Numbered from the stretch's first letter, positions 1 to 9,849 are shown. The stretch is DNA of 59,466 nucleotides from Nostoc sp. GT001 (GCF_030382115.1 NZ_JAUDRJ010000003.1:7180999-7240464); one strand, 5' to 3'. Translations and numbers: made by a program. The notes: a model not told the origin generated them from the sequence alone.

Positions 1-93
1 TTATTCCCGGTTCGCCCATTTTTTAGGGATTTAGGAAAAGTAGATAGTCAAAGTATACCGAAGGGCATATTCCCAAAAAGATCAATTAGGTAT

Positions 94-348
94 ATGTTCG
101 CAATTATGGCTACTGAACCCATAATTACAAACGAAGGAGTCAATGATATACCTATACTTCTAACTCAAATAGAGCGTATGGGCGTACAATCGCTAATCGA
201 TAAACACTTTTCGACACACGGAAATTGGCAAGATAATTTTCAAAAAGTTAAGAGACAATATCTTGCTAGACCTTCTCAACTAGTGTTTACTCGATTTATG
301 CCGCATTTATGCAACGCTTACTTAAAATCGCTTTTTACGCCAATTTAA
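94..348 (+). pseudogene. N-terminal fragment of a DUF4277/IS1634-type transposase
   Basis: The first ~50 residues (ITNEGVNDIPILLTQIERMG, then IDKHFSTHGNWQ) look like the N-terminus of the cyanobacterial DUF4277/IS1634-like transposases. The similarity stops after GNWQ and the frame ends at 84 aa, whereas full transposases of this kind are several hundred residues long. No catalytic DDE region follows. I read it as a decayed insertion sequence remnant. The family call comes from memory of the motif, so it is moderately sure. Confidence 0.55.
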
Positions 349-537
349 CTTTAAAATAACTAAATTATCTAGATTCAACAGAATATGAGTAGAGTTATCT
401 TTAAAAAACATCAAGGAATAAAATATGTGCGCTATTGAATTGCAAATTAGCAAACCAGTATCTTGCAATTGTCTACAGATATCTCTGCGGCTTGGATAGT
501 TGCTTAAGTTCGGATAAATTGAAATTTTTAACTGCTT

Positions 538-1728
538 ATGCGCCCTCGTCAAAAAACTATCGAGATGTTCTCAACCTTCGTTGAGTTGGAAGGAGACAGA
601 TTCAGCAAATGGTTGATTGATATCAAACTGCATCGAAATATTCAAAATTGTTTGGAGTCTTCACCATTCGTCCCTAACTCAGAAAATTTTTGGGCGTTAT
701 ATTGGCACAAGTGCTGGCGAGAGGAATCTAATAGCCTTGCTAGAATGCATTTATCTGCTTATTTACAGGAACCAAATTATTGGGCTGCGAAAAAAACAAT
801 TGCCAAATTTACAAATAGTCAACATAGCCTAGCAGATTATTTTCAAATGGCGAATGCTGAAATTGAAACAATTCTCAAAAATTTTAATCTAGAAAAATGC
901 TCTAGCTTAAAAGCCTATGCTACTATGGCAGTTCCCAGTCGGCTAAAAGATATTTTACGCCAACGCAAAGAAGCTGATATTTGCACAAATTGGGCATTGT
1001 TACGCAAAGTCAGCAAAAAGCAGTTATTAGAAGCTCTTGCTCAAGCTGGATTATCACCGATTCTAATTGCCCAATATCGATTAGCCTGGACTTGTTTCAA
1101 AGAACTGTATGTTCAAAACCAACCAGGTGGCACAAAGTCTCTACCAGAACCAGAACCTCAACTTTGGGAAGCTATTGTCAGCCTCTACAACCACGAACGC
1201 CAAAATCAGTTAACTCAACCTACTCCAGAATCCACGAGAGAGAAAATTGAACAGTGGCTAACCCAGGCAGCTATCTACGTGCGTGGTTATCTGTATCCAC
1301 CTGTTAGTTCTTTAAATTTAGCAATATTAGAAGATGACTCCACAACAACTTTTGATTTGCCAGATTCATCCTCTGACTCATTAATTGCTCAGATGATAGC
1401 CCAAGAAGATGCCCAAAATCAACAAAATCAACAATCTCAGATTGAAGATGTTTTGTTAAAAAAATTACAAACACTTGAGGTAAAAACTCAGGAAATACTT
1501 AAACTTTACTACCAACAGGGGTTAACTCAGCCACAGATTGTAGAACACCTACAAATTAGTCAGCCTACTGTTTCTCGCCGACTGCTCAAAGCTAGAGAAT
1601 CAATGCTGAAAGCATTGATCCAATGGAGTCAAGATACGCTTAATATTTCTGTGACTTCCAACCTAGTTAATGATATGAGTACCGCTTTGGAAGAATGGTT
1701 GAAAGTTAAGTATGGGGAATCTCGCTGA
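538..1728 (+). CDS. Sigma-70 family-like transcription factor (locus A)
   Basis: A 396-aa protein. Residues ~115-165 (ADYFQMANAEIETI, then LKAYATMAVPSRLKDILRQR) resemble sigma region 2, with the YAT element seen in region 2.3-2.4. The C-terminal ~70 residues hold a region-4-like helix-turn-helix (LTQPQIVEHLQISQPTVSRR). It is longer than an ECF sigma and has an extra central segment. A paralog at 40371-41570 shares the start (MRPRQ/MQPRQ) and the ending WLKV.Y, which supports the ATG at 538. The last codons come directly before DUF1822, so the two are likely cotranscribed. The role as a dedicated sigma factor for this locus is inferred. It could also be a sigma-like DNA-binding protein that does not bind RNA polymerase core. 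Confidence 0.8.
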   Translation: MRPRQKTIEMFSTFVELEGDRFSKWLIDIKLHRNIQNCLESSPFVPNSENFWALYWHKCWREESNSLARMHLSAYLQEPNYWAAKKTIAKFTNSQHSLADYFQMANAEIETILKNFNLEKCSSLKAYATMAVPSRLKDILRQRKEADICTNWALLRKVSKKQLLEALAQAGLSPILIAQYRLAWTCFKELYVQNQPGGTKSLPEPEPQLWEAIVSLYNHERQNQLTQPTPESTREKIEQWLTQAAIYVRGYLYPPVSSLNLAILEDDSTTTFDLPDSSSDSLIAQMIAQEDAQNQQNQQSQIEDVLLKKLQTLEVKTQEILKLYYQQGLTQPQIVEHLQISQPTVSRRLLKARESMLKALIQWSQDTLNISVTSNLVNDMSTALEEWLKVKYGESR

Positions 1729-1753
1729 GATTATGAAGGATGAGGTAGTAAAA

Positions 1754-2959
1754 ATGACTTCCGCTTTTACAGAACCGCAGGAACTATTGTTAAAAATATC
1801 ACCATCATTACAGACAAGTTCTTGGCAAGAAAGCCAAATGTACGCCACACTTAGCAGTCGTTGGCGTGCTTACATGAATCAAATTTGCCTTCATGGGTTT
1901 TTAAATTGGGTAAAAGCTGAATATGTTCCAGAAGCAAGTATCTGGCACAGTTCCCCTGGTATTCCTGCTTTTTGGGAATTTGTCAATGGCACAGCAATTT
2001 TGTTAAACCAAAAGCGAGTCGTTTTAATTCCTAGTGAGGCAATTGATGATAGCGAGTTAGAAGTTCCTCAAGAATGGGTAGACATTCCCAGTTGGGCAGC
2101 AGACTATTATTTAGCAGTGCAAGTCACACCAGATGGCGAGTGGGTAAGAATTTGGGGCTACATAACCCATCAAAAACTTAAATCACTAGCAGATTATGAC
2201 CAAGTAGATAGGACTTATTGTATAGATGCACAGCACTTAATTAAAGACCTTAATGCTTTTTGGATAACCTACCAATTTTGTGGAACAGAGGAGATGAAAG
2301 GTGCGATCGCTCCACTACCAGAATTATCGAATGTTCAAGCAGAAAATCTTGTTCAACGATTAGGTAATTCCTCTGTAACATTTCCGAGACTTGCAGTGCC
2401 ATTTACAACCTGGGGAGTGCTACTAGAAAATGAGCAGTGGCGGCAGCGTTTGTACCAAGAAAGGCTGCAATATCTACAACAGGCTGCACCTACACAATTT
2501 TCACAAGTACAAGTGAATCTCAGTCGTTGGCTGGAGGAGATTTACGATGCTTCTTGGCAAGCTATAGAAACTTTTTTTGAGCCAAACTCCAGTAGCCTAG
2601 CTTTTAATTTCCGTACTTCTTCCGGGTTAAATACTGCCGCTATCAAACGCGCCAAGTTGATTGACTTGGGAATAGAAATAGAGGCTCAAAAAGTTATTTT
2701 ATTAATTGCCTTAATACCAGAAGTTAAGCAACAAGTTAGGATTCGCGTGCAGCTACATCCAGCTTGTAATCAACCTTACCTACCTAATACGATCAAGCTA
2801 GGTTTACTTTCAGATCGAGGGGAAATACTTCAACAAGTACAAGCAAGAGTTCAAGATATTTATGTTCAGTTGAAACTCTTTGATGGGGAAGTGGGAGAAT
2901 GTTTCAGCATCCAGATCGATCTGAATAATTCTCAAATAACAGAAAATTTCATAATTTAG
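1754..2959 (+). CDS. DUF1822 family protein (locus A)
   Basis: Recognised from the cyanobacterial DUF1822 pattern: PAFWEFVNGTAI, VPQEWVDIPSWAADYYLAVQ, a WGYITHQ block and FPRLAVPF. About 400 aa, soluble, no signal peptide or membrane segment seen. The function is unknown. The paralog at 39159-40310 shares these blocks. The start at 1754 is chosen because its N-terminus aligns with the paralog and it is preceded by a GGATGAGG purine tract. ATGs at 1712 and 1733 are alternatives, and 1712 would overlap the sigma gene by 17 nt. The gene sits between a sigma-like factor and a CHAT protein at both loci, so a role in sensing or regulating the pair is a guess from context. Confidence 0.8.
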   Translation: MTSAFTEPQELLLKISPSLQTSSWQESQMYATLSSRWRAYMNQICLHGFLNWVKAEYVPEASIWHSSPGIPAFWEFVNGTAILLNQKRVVLIPSEAIDDSELEVPQEWVDIPSWAADYYLAVQVTPDGEWVRIWGYITHQKLKSLADYDQVDRTYCIDAQHLIKDLNAFWITYQFCGTEEMKGAIAPLPELSNVQAENLVQRLGNSSVTFPRLAVPFTTWGVLLENEQWRQRLYQERLQYLQQAAPTQFSQVQVNLSRWLEEIYDASWQAIETFFEPNSSSLAFNFRTSSGLNTAAIKRAKLIDLGIEIEAQKVILLIALIPEVKQQVRIRVQLHPACNQPYLPNTIKLGLLSDRGEILQQVQARVQDIYVQLKLFDGEVGECFSIQIDLNNSQITENFII

Positions 2960-3175
2960 TTATTAGGAGGCAGCAGTGTCAATAAGAGCAAATATTATCA
3001 ATAAATAGTTAAATAATCGCATTAAGCGTAGCTTTTTGACTTAATACTAAGTTTCGATTCTTAGAGGATGTCTGAAAACTTTTTGGTGTTGTATTCGAGA
3101 CTTGTAGATCCCCCTAAATCCCCCTTAAAAAGGGGGACTTTGATTCCAGTTGCCCCCTTTTTAAGGGGGGCTAGG

Positions 3176-4466
3176 CAGGGTGGATTAATTGTCGGGAGAG
3201 AAAAAGTTTTCTCACTCGACCATTGGACTCACAGGCATTGGGCAAAAGGAGTCGGAGTGGTCAAATAGCGCATCAAAAATCATTTGAAGTTGCTTAGCCA
3301 TCAGCCTTAACGCTTCGGGAAGAGTCCGACAATTTAACTGACGAGCCAGGGAAACTAAAAACTGTCTGACCATCGCCCAATTAGCTGGTGAAAAACCGCC
3401 AGTATGAATACAGTTATCTTCATTTAAAGTTACATCCTTGACCCAATGAAGTTGATTTTCAATTGACCAATGACCACGAATAATCTCCGCGAATTCTGAA
3501 GCTGAATAATTTCAGCTACTTAAATAAAAGTGTTGTTCATGATAGTCAACAATCTGGCGACGACAATTCTATCCTTGAGGTCGAGTTCCATATCTGTTAA
3601 CCTCAATTAAACTTTTAGCGCCAACCCAATCAGGTAGTGACTCAAATGGAATTGGATAGACTTTGACTTGACGAGTAGTCTTTCGTCCATGTAAATTTTC
3701 ATCATGGTAATTGGTATCGATAGCGATTGAGGATTCAGCTAGCTCAGTAGCTACTTTCAGGAGATTTGGCTGGTTTCTTTTAATAGTAATAATGTAGTCA
3801 TTTTCTCCCTCGATAATCAGCTCAACAGTTTTTTTTGGCAATGTAGTGCATCGGCTGTAATCACGATATGATGCCCATAAAGCTTTTTAATTAGCTCTTC
3901 TACCACACTAATCTCACTGTTTTTGTTATTTTCCATAGCTTGATGTCTGATTACCCATCCTTGCTGATGACTATAAACTGAAAACTGAAACGATACTCAC
4001 AAAGTTTTGATAGGATTGATTTCCCCCGGTTACAGTACTTTTAATACATTTCCCATCGATGGCAAATAATTCTTTGAAATTAATTGGCAAACTCTTTTCT
4101 GCCCAGACGTTAAACAGTTCAGCTAATATCTGAAAATCAATTGACATCATAATATTTCTGAATGTTGATGCTGACGGAAATTGAATATCTGGAGATAAAT
4201 CTAATAATTTGATTAGAGATAATCGATGATTTTTTGTGAACTCAGCTAAAGGTTTATACCCCCAATATCCTGTACAACTACCTAACAAAACTATAGTTAG
4301 TATTATCCAAAGTCTATGTCTAATACCTCTAGCATGTCGATAATCGGGAACCCCTTGGATTGCTTCGATTAAATTCATTCCTAACTTTCCTCTGGGAGAA
4401 CCGTGTTTTTCTTAAGGAATCATCCTTCTATGTTATATTTTCTCTCTCGACAATTAATCCACCCTG
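3176..4466 (-). mobile_element. ISAs1-type insertion sequence, inactive
   Basis: About 1.29 kb, bounded by inverted repeats that begin CAGGGTGGATTAATTGTCG at 3176 and end with the complement at 4466. The CAGGG start is typical of ISAs1 elements. The 19-nt sequence CTTTTTAAGGGGGGCTAGG is present on both sides (3157-3175 and 4467-4485). It carries one decayed transposase gene. The insertion lies inside a MITE-like element. Confidence 0.85.
3212..4378 (-). pseudogene. ISAs1 family transposase, frameshifted and with stops
   Basis: The N-terminal part (4378-3971) has the ISAs1 hallmarks: a start around IQGVPDYRHARGIRH, then LSPDIQFPSASTFRNIM and the DDE-region start FAIDGKCIKST. The frame is lost near 3975 and regained at the A-run near 3843; the shifted frame between them reads sensible transposase (KKLYGHHIVITADALHCQ). 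The restored frame (KKTVELIIEGENDYIITIK) meets in-frame stops near 3569 and 3513. The C-terminus then continues through HWSIENQLHWVKDVTLNEDN to a stop at 3212. Two frameshifts plus two stops make it non-functional. Confidence 0.85.
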
Positions 4467-4629
4467 CTTTTTAAGGGGGGCTAGGGGGGATCAAGCGAAA
4501 TATTGAATACTTCTCAGACATCCTCTTACTGCTCTATACCCAGATGAGAAAGAAGCGATGCCTACGGCGGTAAACTACGCACTATTTTTTTTTACTCGTT
4601 TTCAGCCTAGCCTCTGGCTAGAAATGCTA

Positions 4630-4710
4630 CTCTTGGCGGCTCTGCCGCGAGTTCGGGAGGCGGAGCCTCAATGAGGGGCATTCCCAGTCGGAGACTGGGA
4701 ACGAGGTAAT
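4630..4710. repeat. Dispersed palindromic extragenic repeat
   Basis: This stretch contains the palindromic blocks GGAGGCGGAGCCTC and CCCAGTCGGAGACTGGG. A related copy in the other orientation is at 58079-58130 (CCCAGTCTCAGACTGG, then GGAGGTGGAGCCTCC). It fits the dispersed extragenic palindromes common in Nostocales. The rest of the gap 4529-4926 shows no gene. Confidence 0.6.
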
Positions 4711-4926
4711 CTGCTAAAAGCTTTTTCTAGACTGGCTTTAACCTTAAATTTACAACTCTTTTGCGGTGGCTTGTAAACGTTGTTTTTCCTCGAAAGTCAT
4801 AGGTTTAGCCCAAATTTGTCTTGTGTAGCCCATATACTACACTTTCCTTTGGAATTTTTGCATAAGTAGAATGCTCCCTCTTGATTAGTCATTAGTTAAT
4901 CACGAATGGCAAAGTCCACTTAACTT

Positions 4927-7332
4927 ATGAGTAAGCTAGTTGTCTTCAGCTTCTTGGGAGGAGATTTAAATCAAGGATTTCCTGTTGTCACGGCTCAACT
5001 TTGGTGTCATAACCAATTTGTACCTGTGAAATTAACAGGGAGTCTACCACCAGCACCAGAACTAAGCGAACTCTACCGCAGATGGCAGTTACTTTACGCA
5101 GCAGTTCATCAACGCCTGGGTAGCCATCAACGGATAAAAGTACATTCACAAGATATAACCAATATTTCTATCAATGACTTCGATGAAGTGTGTCAACAGC
5201 TACAAGTGAATATTAATACTTGGTTGAGATTTGAGTCATTTCAGAATATTGAAGGCAAGTTGCGAACTCTACTCAGTCGTCATGATGAAATTAGAGTAAT
5301 TATTGAAACAAATATAGTTCTACTGCATCGTTTGCCTTGGCATCTGTGGCATTTTTTTGAAGATTACCCGAAAGCGGAATTAGCTTTGAGCAATCATGAG
5401 TATGAATCTCCTCAGCTATTACAAAAATCTCCTACAGGTAAAGTCAAAATTTTAGCAATTCTAGGCAATAGGGTTGGTATTGATATTGAGAAAGATGCCT
5501 CTTTGTTACAAGGTTTGACAGATGCCCAAACCACCTTTCTTATACAACCAACACGGCAAATACTTGACAAGTATTTATGGAATCAGGATTGGGATATTCT
5601 ATTTTTTGCCGGACATAGCAATAGTCTCGCTGACGGAGAAATTGGGGAAATTTGCATCAATCAAACAGAAATTTTAACAATTTTGCAGTTAAGAAATGGA
5701 CTTAAGGCAGCAATTAGACGCGGTTTGAAACTGGCAATTTTCAATTCTTGTGACGGAATTGGTTTAGGAAGAAACTTAGCTGATTTAAACATTCCCCAAA
5801 TGATTGTAATGCGGGAAGGAGTGCCAGATTTAATAGCACAGGAATTTTTAAAAAACTTTCTTACCGCCTTTGCGGATAGCAAACCATTTTACTTAGCTGT
5901 GCGAGAAGCGCGAGAAAGACTTCAAGGATTGGAAAATGAATTTCCTTGTGCCAGTTGGTTGCCAGTTATCTGTCAAAATCCCACAACTGTTCCTATTACG
6001 TGGCAAGAACTGCGTGGTAATTTTGGTAATACTAAATTTGTGGGTAAAGTTTCAACAAAAGGTAAAATTGCGACACCAAAACTCAAACTTTGGACTGTAC
6101 TACTTAGTACTTTGATTGTGGCTATTTCAACATTAGGTTTGAGATACTTGGGAATCTTTGAGAAAATCGAACTGCAAAGTTTCGATCAAATGCTACGGTT
6201 GCGACCCAAGGAAGACCCAGATTCAAGGTTGATAATTGTAGAAATTACTGAAAAAGATATTCAATCACGACAAGAGACTACCAAAGGACTGAAATCTATT
6301 TCGGATAGGACGTTGGCTCAATTGCTTAATAAATTACAAAAGTATCAACCGCGAGTTGTTGGACTGGATATTTATAGAGACTTCGCTGACCCCCAAAATA
6401 AATCAAATCTAATACAACTTCCGACTGAACTTAATAAAGATAATGTTGTTGTTGTCTGCAAAAGCCGCGATAGTAAATATGACCCCCAAGGTGTTAAACC
6501 TCCGAAAGATGTACCTGTAGGGCGTCAGGGTTTTACTGATGCAATTAAAGACCCAGATGGTATCGTCCGTCGGCAAATTTTGATGATGGCACAAGAGCCT
6601 TCTTCGACTTGTACAACGCCTTATTCGCTCTCGTTGCAACTAGTTGCTCGTTACTTATCTTACGAAAATATTCAACCTAAATTTAATCAAGATTATGTAC
6701 AGTTTGGCTCTAAAGTATTTAAACGCTTAAAACCTAGCCGCAGTGGTGGCTATCAACAACGAGTTGATTTAGGTGGTAATCAAATACTTGTCAATTATCG
6801 TAATACAGATTATCAGAGAGTTTCCCTTAATGATGTACTAAGTGATAAATTTGATCGTAAATCTCTGAAAGATAAGCTAGTTCTCATTGGAGTGACAGCT
6901 AATACAGTCAGCGATACTTGGTCAACTCCCTACAGTACTGCACAGCAAGATTACCAAGAAATATCAGGGATATTTATACAAGCACAAATGGTTAGTCAAG
7001 TTTTGAGTGCAGTTTTAGACCAACGTCCAATTCTTTGGGTTTTGCCTTACTGGGGCGATATTCTCTGGATATGCGGTTGGTCTATAGTTGGGAACCTGAT
7101 TATTTGGCGGATGCGATCGCTCTCACATCAGAGATGCGCTATCTTTGTAACAGTTGTCATATTATATGGAGTTTGTGCGATCGCTCTTTTAAAACAAGGG
7201 CTATGGTTGCCATTTATTCCTTCTGCCTTTGCCCTGGTTTTAAGCGGTGTTTTAGTTATATTTATTCAAAATCGCCGAGAATTTTCCACTACTCCACAAT
7301 CATTAGATAACAGTGGCGAAGAGGTCAATTAA
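4927..7332 (+). CDS. CHAT-CHASE2 membrane sensor protein (locus A)
   Basis: 801 aa. Residues ~1-350 form a cytoplasmic CHAT (caspase-like peptidase) domain with the expected dyad: His230 in FFAGHS and Cys275 in IFNSCDG. A membrane helix at ~385-408 (LWTVLLSTLIVAISTLGL) is followed by a CHASE2 sensor domain (SFDQMLRLRPKEDPDSRLIIV, then GLDIYRD), predicted outside the membrane, and three C-terminal helices. This is the CHAT-then-CHASE2 layout known in cyanobacteria. The likely job is signal-dependent proteolysis; the substrate is unknown. It lies downstream of sigma and DUF1822, now separated by an IS within a MITE, and ends 14 nt from the convergent HlyD gene. The paralog at 36196-38574 keeps the same dyad. 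Confidence 0.9.
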   Translation: MSKLVVFSFLGGDLNQGFPVVTAQLWCHNQFVPVKLTGSLPPAPELSELYRRWQLLYAAVHQRLGSHQRIKVHSQDITNISINDFDEVCQQLQVNINTWLRFESFQNIEGKLRTLLSRHDEIRVIIETNIVLLHRLPWHLWHFFEDYPKAELALSNHEYESPQLLQKSPTGKVKILAILGNRVGIDIEKDASLLQGLTDAQTTFLIQPTRQILDKYLWNQDWDILFFAGHSNSLADGEIGEICINQTEILTILQLRNGLKAAIRRGLKLAIFNSCDGIGLGRNLADLNIPQMIVMREGVPDLIAQEFLKNFLTAFADSKPFYLAVREARERLQGLENEFPCASWLPVICQNPTTVPITWQELRGNFGNTKFVGKVSTKGKIATPKLKLWTVLLSTLIVAISTLGLRYLGIFEKIELQSFDQMLRLRPKEDPDSRLIIVEITEKDIQSRQETTKGLKSISDRTLAQLLNKLQKYQPRVVGLDIYRDFADPQNKSNLIQLPTELNKDNVVVVCKSRDSKYDPQGVKPPKDVPVGRQGFTDAIKDPDGIVRRQILMMAQEPSSTCTTPYSLSLQLVARYLSYENIQPKFNQDYVQFGSKVFKRLKPSRSGGYQQRVDLGGNQILVNYRNTDYQRVSLNDVLSDKFDRKSLKDKLVLIGVTANTVSDTWSTPYSTAQQDYQEISGIFIQAQMVSQVLSAVLDQRPILWVLPYWGDILWICGWSIVGNLIIWRMRSLSHQRCAIFVTVVILYGVCAIALLKQGLWLPFIPSAFALVLSGVLVIFIQNRREFSTTPQSLDNSGEEVN

Positions 7333-7346
7333 AACGTTTGTCAACG

Positions 7347-8849
7347 TCATAAATCCGTGATTAACCTCGCCTTGCGGAGCACAAATTGCAGTACAGTTTC
7401 TTCACGGGTAATAATATCAACTCTGCCATCCATACCCAATTGAATTTGACATTTTTTTGTATTGCGACCTAAAGCAAGTTTCTCTGGTTCAATTGTGACT
7501 TCGTAAAAAGCACCTACAGCAGTTGCTTTTGGGATAGAGTTTGTATCAGCATCAGCATCGTTTTTTTGCGAACTAACAGCATCAGGGGAAATCGCTTTTA
7601 CTTGGCCATTGAGAGTACCGTAATCAGGATAAGGACAAGCTGTGACTCGCATTTGCACCTTTTGACCGACTTTTATCTTACCTTTTTCTTGAGAACCAAC
7701 AGCTGCTTTGATAACTAAAGGTGCATGACTGGGAACAATTTGCACAACTTCCTCCCCAGCACGGAGAGTTTGACCGGGGTTTCTCAAATTTAGCTTGGAA
7801 ATAATCCCGTCTGCTGTAGCGGTAATAGTAGTTTGCTTCAGGTCAATTTCAACTTGCTTAAATTCGCTAGTATCGCGCTCTAATTGTTTTTCAATTTCAA
7901 TTTTCTGTTTGAGAAGTACTTGAAGTTCTCTTTCTAAGGATGCTTTATTCACTTCCCCAGAGGCTTTTTCTTCAGCAATGCGTTCAGTCGCCATTGCTAC
8001 CTCTGCATTGCTGGGATTGAGAGCTGCTTGAGCGCGATCGCGTTTAGCAATAGCCCCATTCACAGCTTGTTTTAGCCGTTCATTTGTTTTTTCTTGGGCT
8101 TTATAAGTTGCTTTTTGCGCCTGTACAGCTTGTTGTTGCTGTTTGACAGCCAACTGTACTTCTTCAAGTTGATCGCGCGATAATGCCCCTTGTTTAGCGG
8201 CGCTGTCATATCGGTTCTGCTTTGATGTCGCTGCTCCTAAAGCCGCCTCAGTCGCGTGGAGATTAGCTAGTGCTGATTGTAACTGTGCTTCCCCTGCATA
8301 TAATTCTTCTTGAGCCATTTTGACATTGGCTGATGCTTCTTGAAGTTCAGTGATACTAGTAATTTTTTTGTCTTGATGAGCGCGATCGCGTCCCTGCAAT
8401 TCTGCTTTAGCAGAGGCGATATTCCGATTAGTGCGATCGCTTTCGGCTCGAATTTGACTATTTATTGCATTTATTTGCGGAACAGTTTGAATTAGTTGTA
8501 ACTTAGCTTGTTGAATATTGGTTTGCAACTGGTTTTTTTTAGTTTGCAGTCGAGAATCATCAATAGTGGCAATTTTATCTCCTTTTTGCAGCGTTTGATT
8601 TTCTTTGACGTAAATCTGCATTACCTGTCCTTCTGTCGCCGCCTGTACAATTGGCAATTCACCCGCAGGACGAATAACCGCTTGTCCTTTGACCGTAACT
8701 TTATATTTAACCACCGCAGCCACAGGGACAGCTAACGCCAAGGCAAACACGATAAATAGTCCGCCAAATGTAGTCCAACGACTAATTGGTGGGAGAAACT
8801 CGTTGTCTTGAACTAAGGGTAAAAAATTTGTTTGAGGGTTACTAATCAT
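7347..8849 (-). CDS. HlyD family adaptor of a peptidase-containing exporter (locus A)
   Basis: 500 aa. One N-terminal membrane helix at ~25-48, then a lipoyl-like half-motif (GQAVIRPAGELPIVQAATEG), a long coiled-coil hairpin rich in Q, A, K and E (~95-330), the second lipoyl half (ATADGIISKLNLRNPGQTLRAGE) and a C-terminal beta-barrel. This is the classic membrane-fusion protein of type I secretion, linking the inner-membrane ABC exporter to an outer-membrane channel. No outer-membrane TolC-like gene is in the window. It is highly similar to the protein at 46888-48390. Its likely partner is the PCAT at 10104-12296, although a cargo gene and two fossils now lie between them. Confidence 0.93.
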   Translation of the reverse strand: MISNPQTNFLPLVQDNEFLPPISRWTTFGGLFIVFALALAVPVAAVVKYKVTVKGQAVIRPAGELPIVQAATEGQVMQIYVKENQTLQKGDKIATIDDSRLQTKKNQLQTNIQQAKLQLIQTVPQINAINSQIRAESDRTNRNIASAKAELQGRDRAHQDKKITSITELQEASANVKMAQEELYAGEAQLQSALANLHATEAALGAATSKQNRYDSAAKQGALSRDQLEEVQLAVKQQQQAVQAQKATYKAQEKTNERLKQAVNGAIAKRDRAQAALNPSNAEVAMATERIAEEKASGEVNKASLERELQVLLKQKIEIEKQLERDTSEFKQVEIDLKQTTITATADGIISKLNLRNPGQTLRAGEEVVQIVPSHAPLVIKAAVGSQEKGKIKVGQKVQMRVTACPYPDYGTLNGQVKAISPDAVSSQKNDADADTNSIPKATAVGAFYEVTIEPEKLALGRNTKKCQIQLGMDGRVDIITREETVLQFVLRKARLITDL

Positions 8850-8887
8850 AAGTGTTGAGTAGATATAAAATACCCAAGAACCATTAA

Positions 8888-8998
8888 CTAATTCTGAATA
8901 GTCAAAGAAGATTGCAAACCATTCTTCTCAGCATAAATATCATCAATAAAGCTTAAATGCTTTCCAGGAATATGACGTAATTCTTCTGGAGTTCCTTC
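8888..8998 (-). pseudogene. Fossil of a PCAT C-terminus
   Basis: This ~110-nt stretch aligns closely at the DNA level with the last ~110 nt of the intact PCAT gene (10104-10214), including the stop codon and the region coding for LRHIPG.HLSFIDEIY. It sits directly upstream of the HlyD start, the place where a PCAT gene would end in an intact PCAT-HlyD pair. It breaks off at a truncated MITE at 9001. It is a leftover of a second PCAT gene. Confidence 0.8.
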
Positions 8999-9000
8999 CC

Positions 9001-9060
9001 CAACCCCCCGCTTGCGGGGTGGGGTTCCGGGTATTATGGTTAATTACCCGGACATCATAT
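9001..9060. mobile_element. Truncated MITE A copy
   Basis: The GC-rich core (CCCCCCGCTTGCGGGGTGGG) and the end TAATTACCCGGACATCATAT match the right part of the MITE A elements at 42393, 43199 and 54787. The left inverted repeat is missing. It marks the break point of the PCAT fossil next to it. Confidence 0.6.
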
Positions 9061-9065
9061 TAAAT

Positions 9066-9428
9066 CTATCCTACACGAAAGAGGGAACTTAGACTATCGT
9101 TTGCAATACCCCCTGGGAGACTAGAGTATAGTCCTGGTCCGAGAGTGGTCTGATACGTCGTAAAGTTGAGGTCTCTATAGAACGCCCATGTACCCCGAAT
9201 AATGGCAATAGATGAGGTTAGATCGTTGAAATCATCACCAACGTAGGGAACACCATCACTTCCTGATGCATTAACCCCCAGATTACGGCCGTTGAACCCT
9301 TCATCTGTATACAAAATTACATCTGGGTTGTTGCCCCCAGTAAAGGCGATACCACCACTATAGGTAGCAGCATCTTCATCATTAAGTTCCTTGATGCTAG
9401 AAATTGCTTCAAAGTAGTTCTGTTTCAT
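9066..9428 (-). CDS. Double-glycine-leader beta/gamma-crystallin protein 1
   Basis: 120 aa. The first 26 residues are a leader of the bacteriocin/Nif11-like double-glycine type (IKELNDEDAATYSGG, Gly25-Gly26), the recognition and cleavage signal for C39 peptidases. The rest is a beta/gamma-crystallin fold: two Greek-key repeats, each with an N-D-x-x-S-S calcium-binding motif (NDLTSS and NDSLSS), plus YTDEGFNG and FYRDLNF strands. AGGAGAG lies just upstream of the ATG. Predicted to be exported by the neighbouring PCAT after leader removal. The mature role is unknown; calcium-dependent structural, adhesive or toxin-like functions are all possible. Confidence 0.85.
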   Translation of the reverse strand: MKQNYFEAISSIKELNDEDAATYSGGIAFTGGNNPDVILYTDEGFNGRNLGVNASGSDGVPYVGDDFNDLTSSIAIIRGTWAFYRDLNFTTYQTTLGPGLYSSLPGGIANDSLSSLFRVG

Positions 9429-9849
9429 TTTTCTCTCCTAATTAAGTGTGAATACTTCTAATTAAGTGTGAATACTTCTTTTTTTGGCGTTGCATAACTC
9501 CATGAGTTATATTTTCATCTTAGTAAGTAAGTACAAATAAACTTAAGTATTTACAAAATGTAAAAAAATCTAAGTTCTTGTAATTGCTTCACTTTAGTTC
9601 ACTCCGTTCGCAATAACATAGTTATAAATTTTCCCGCTAACCTACTTTTCCAGGCTTTGTTGCATGAAACAAAAAAAAGACACACCTTCTCTCAATACTG
9701 TCGGATCGCTCATTTTCAATAGAAGGGAAGAAATTAAGTCTTGTGCTGTCTAAAATGTAGCTGATAAAGCTGACTTTTCCCCACAAAAAGCTAACTGCAA
9801 GTCCAATTCCAGTATGATGACTGAGGATTGAGTACTGTAACAGTAATAA
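9429..9849. other. Intergenic stretch without a recognisable gene
   Basis: Contains the upstream region of the crystallin gene at 9066-9428. This includes a 20-nt direct repeat, AATTAAGTGTGAATACTTCT, in two tandem copies around 9440-9479, next to the ribosome-binding site. Farther on, an IS-end-like string (GGCTTTGTTGCATGAAAC near 9653) and degenerate sequence run up to the HlyD fossil. No open frame could be assigned. Confidence 0.5.

Larger units (their letters stand above)
3061..4528. mobile_element. MITE-like element interrupted by an IS
   Basis: The ends are inverted repeats: TTAGAGGATGTCTGA at 3061-3075 and its complement (..TCAGACATCCTCTTA) at 4514-4528. The inside is a palindromic purine-rich core of the AAAAAGGGGG/CCCCCTTTTT type. 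No coding capacity belongs to the element itself. It is split by the ISAs1-type element at 3176-4466. Without the IS and one copy of the flanking direct repeat it would be ~160 bp, a normal MITE size. It separates DUF1822 from the CHAT gene in locus A. Confidence 0.75.

Noticed and set aside
322..552. 76-aa - strand frame before the sigma-like gene
   Set aside because: No ribosome-binding site or recognisable motif, and it covers the likely sigma promoter region.
3068..3268. 66-aa + strand frame at the MITE/IS border
   Set aside because: It crosses the inverted repeat of the IS and the MITE core, so it is a chance frame.
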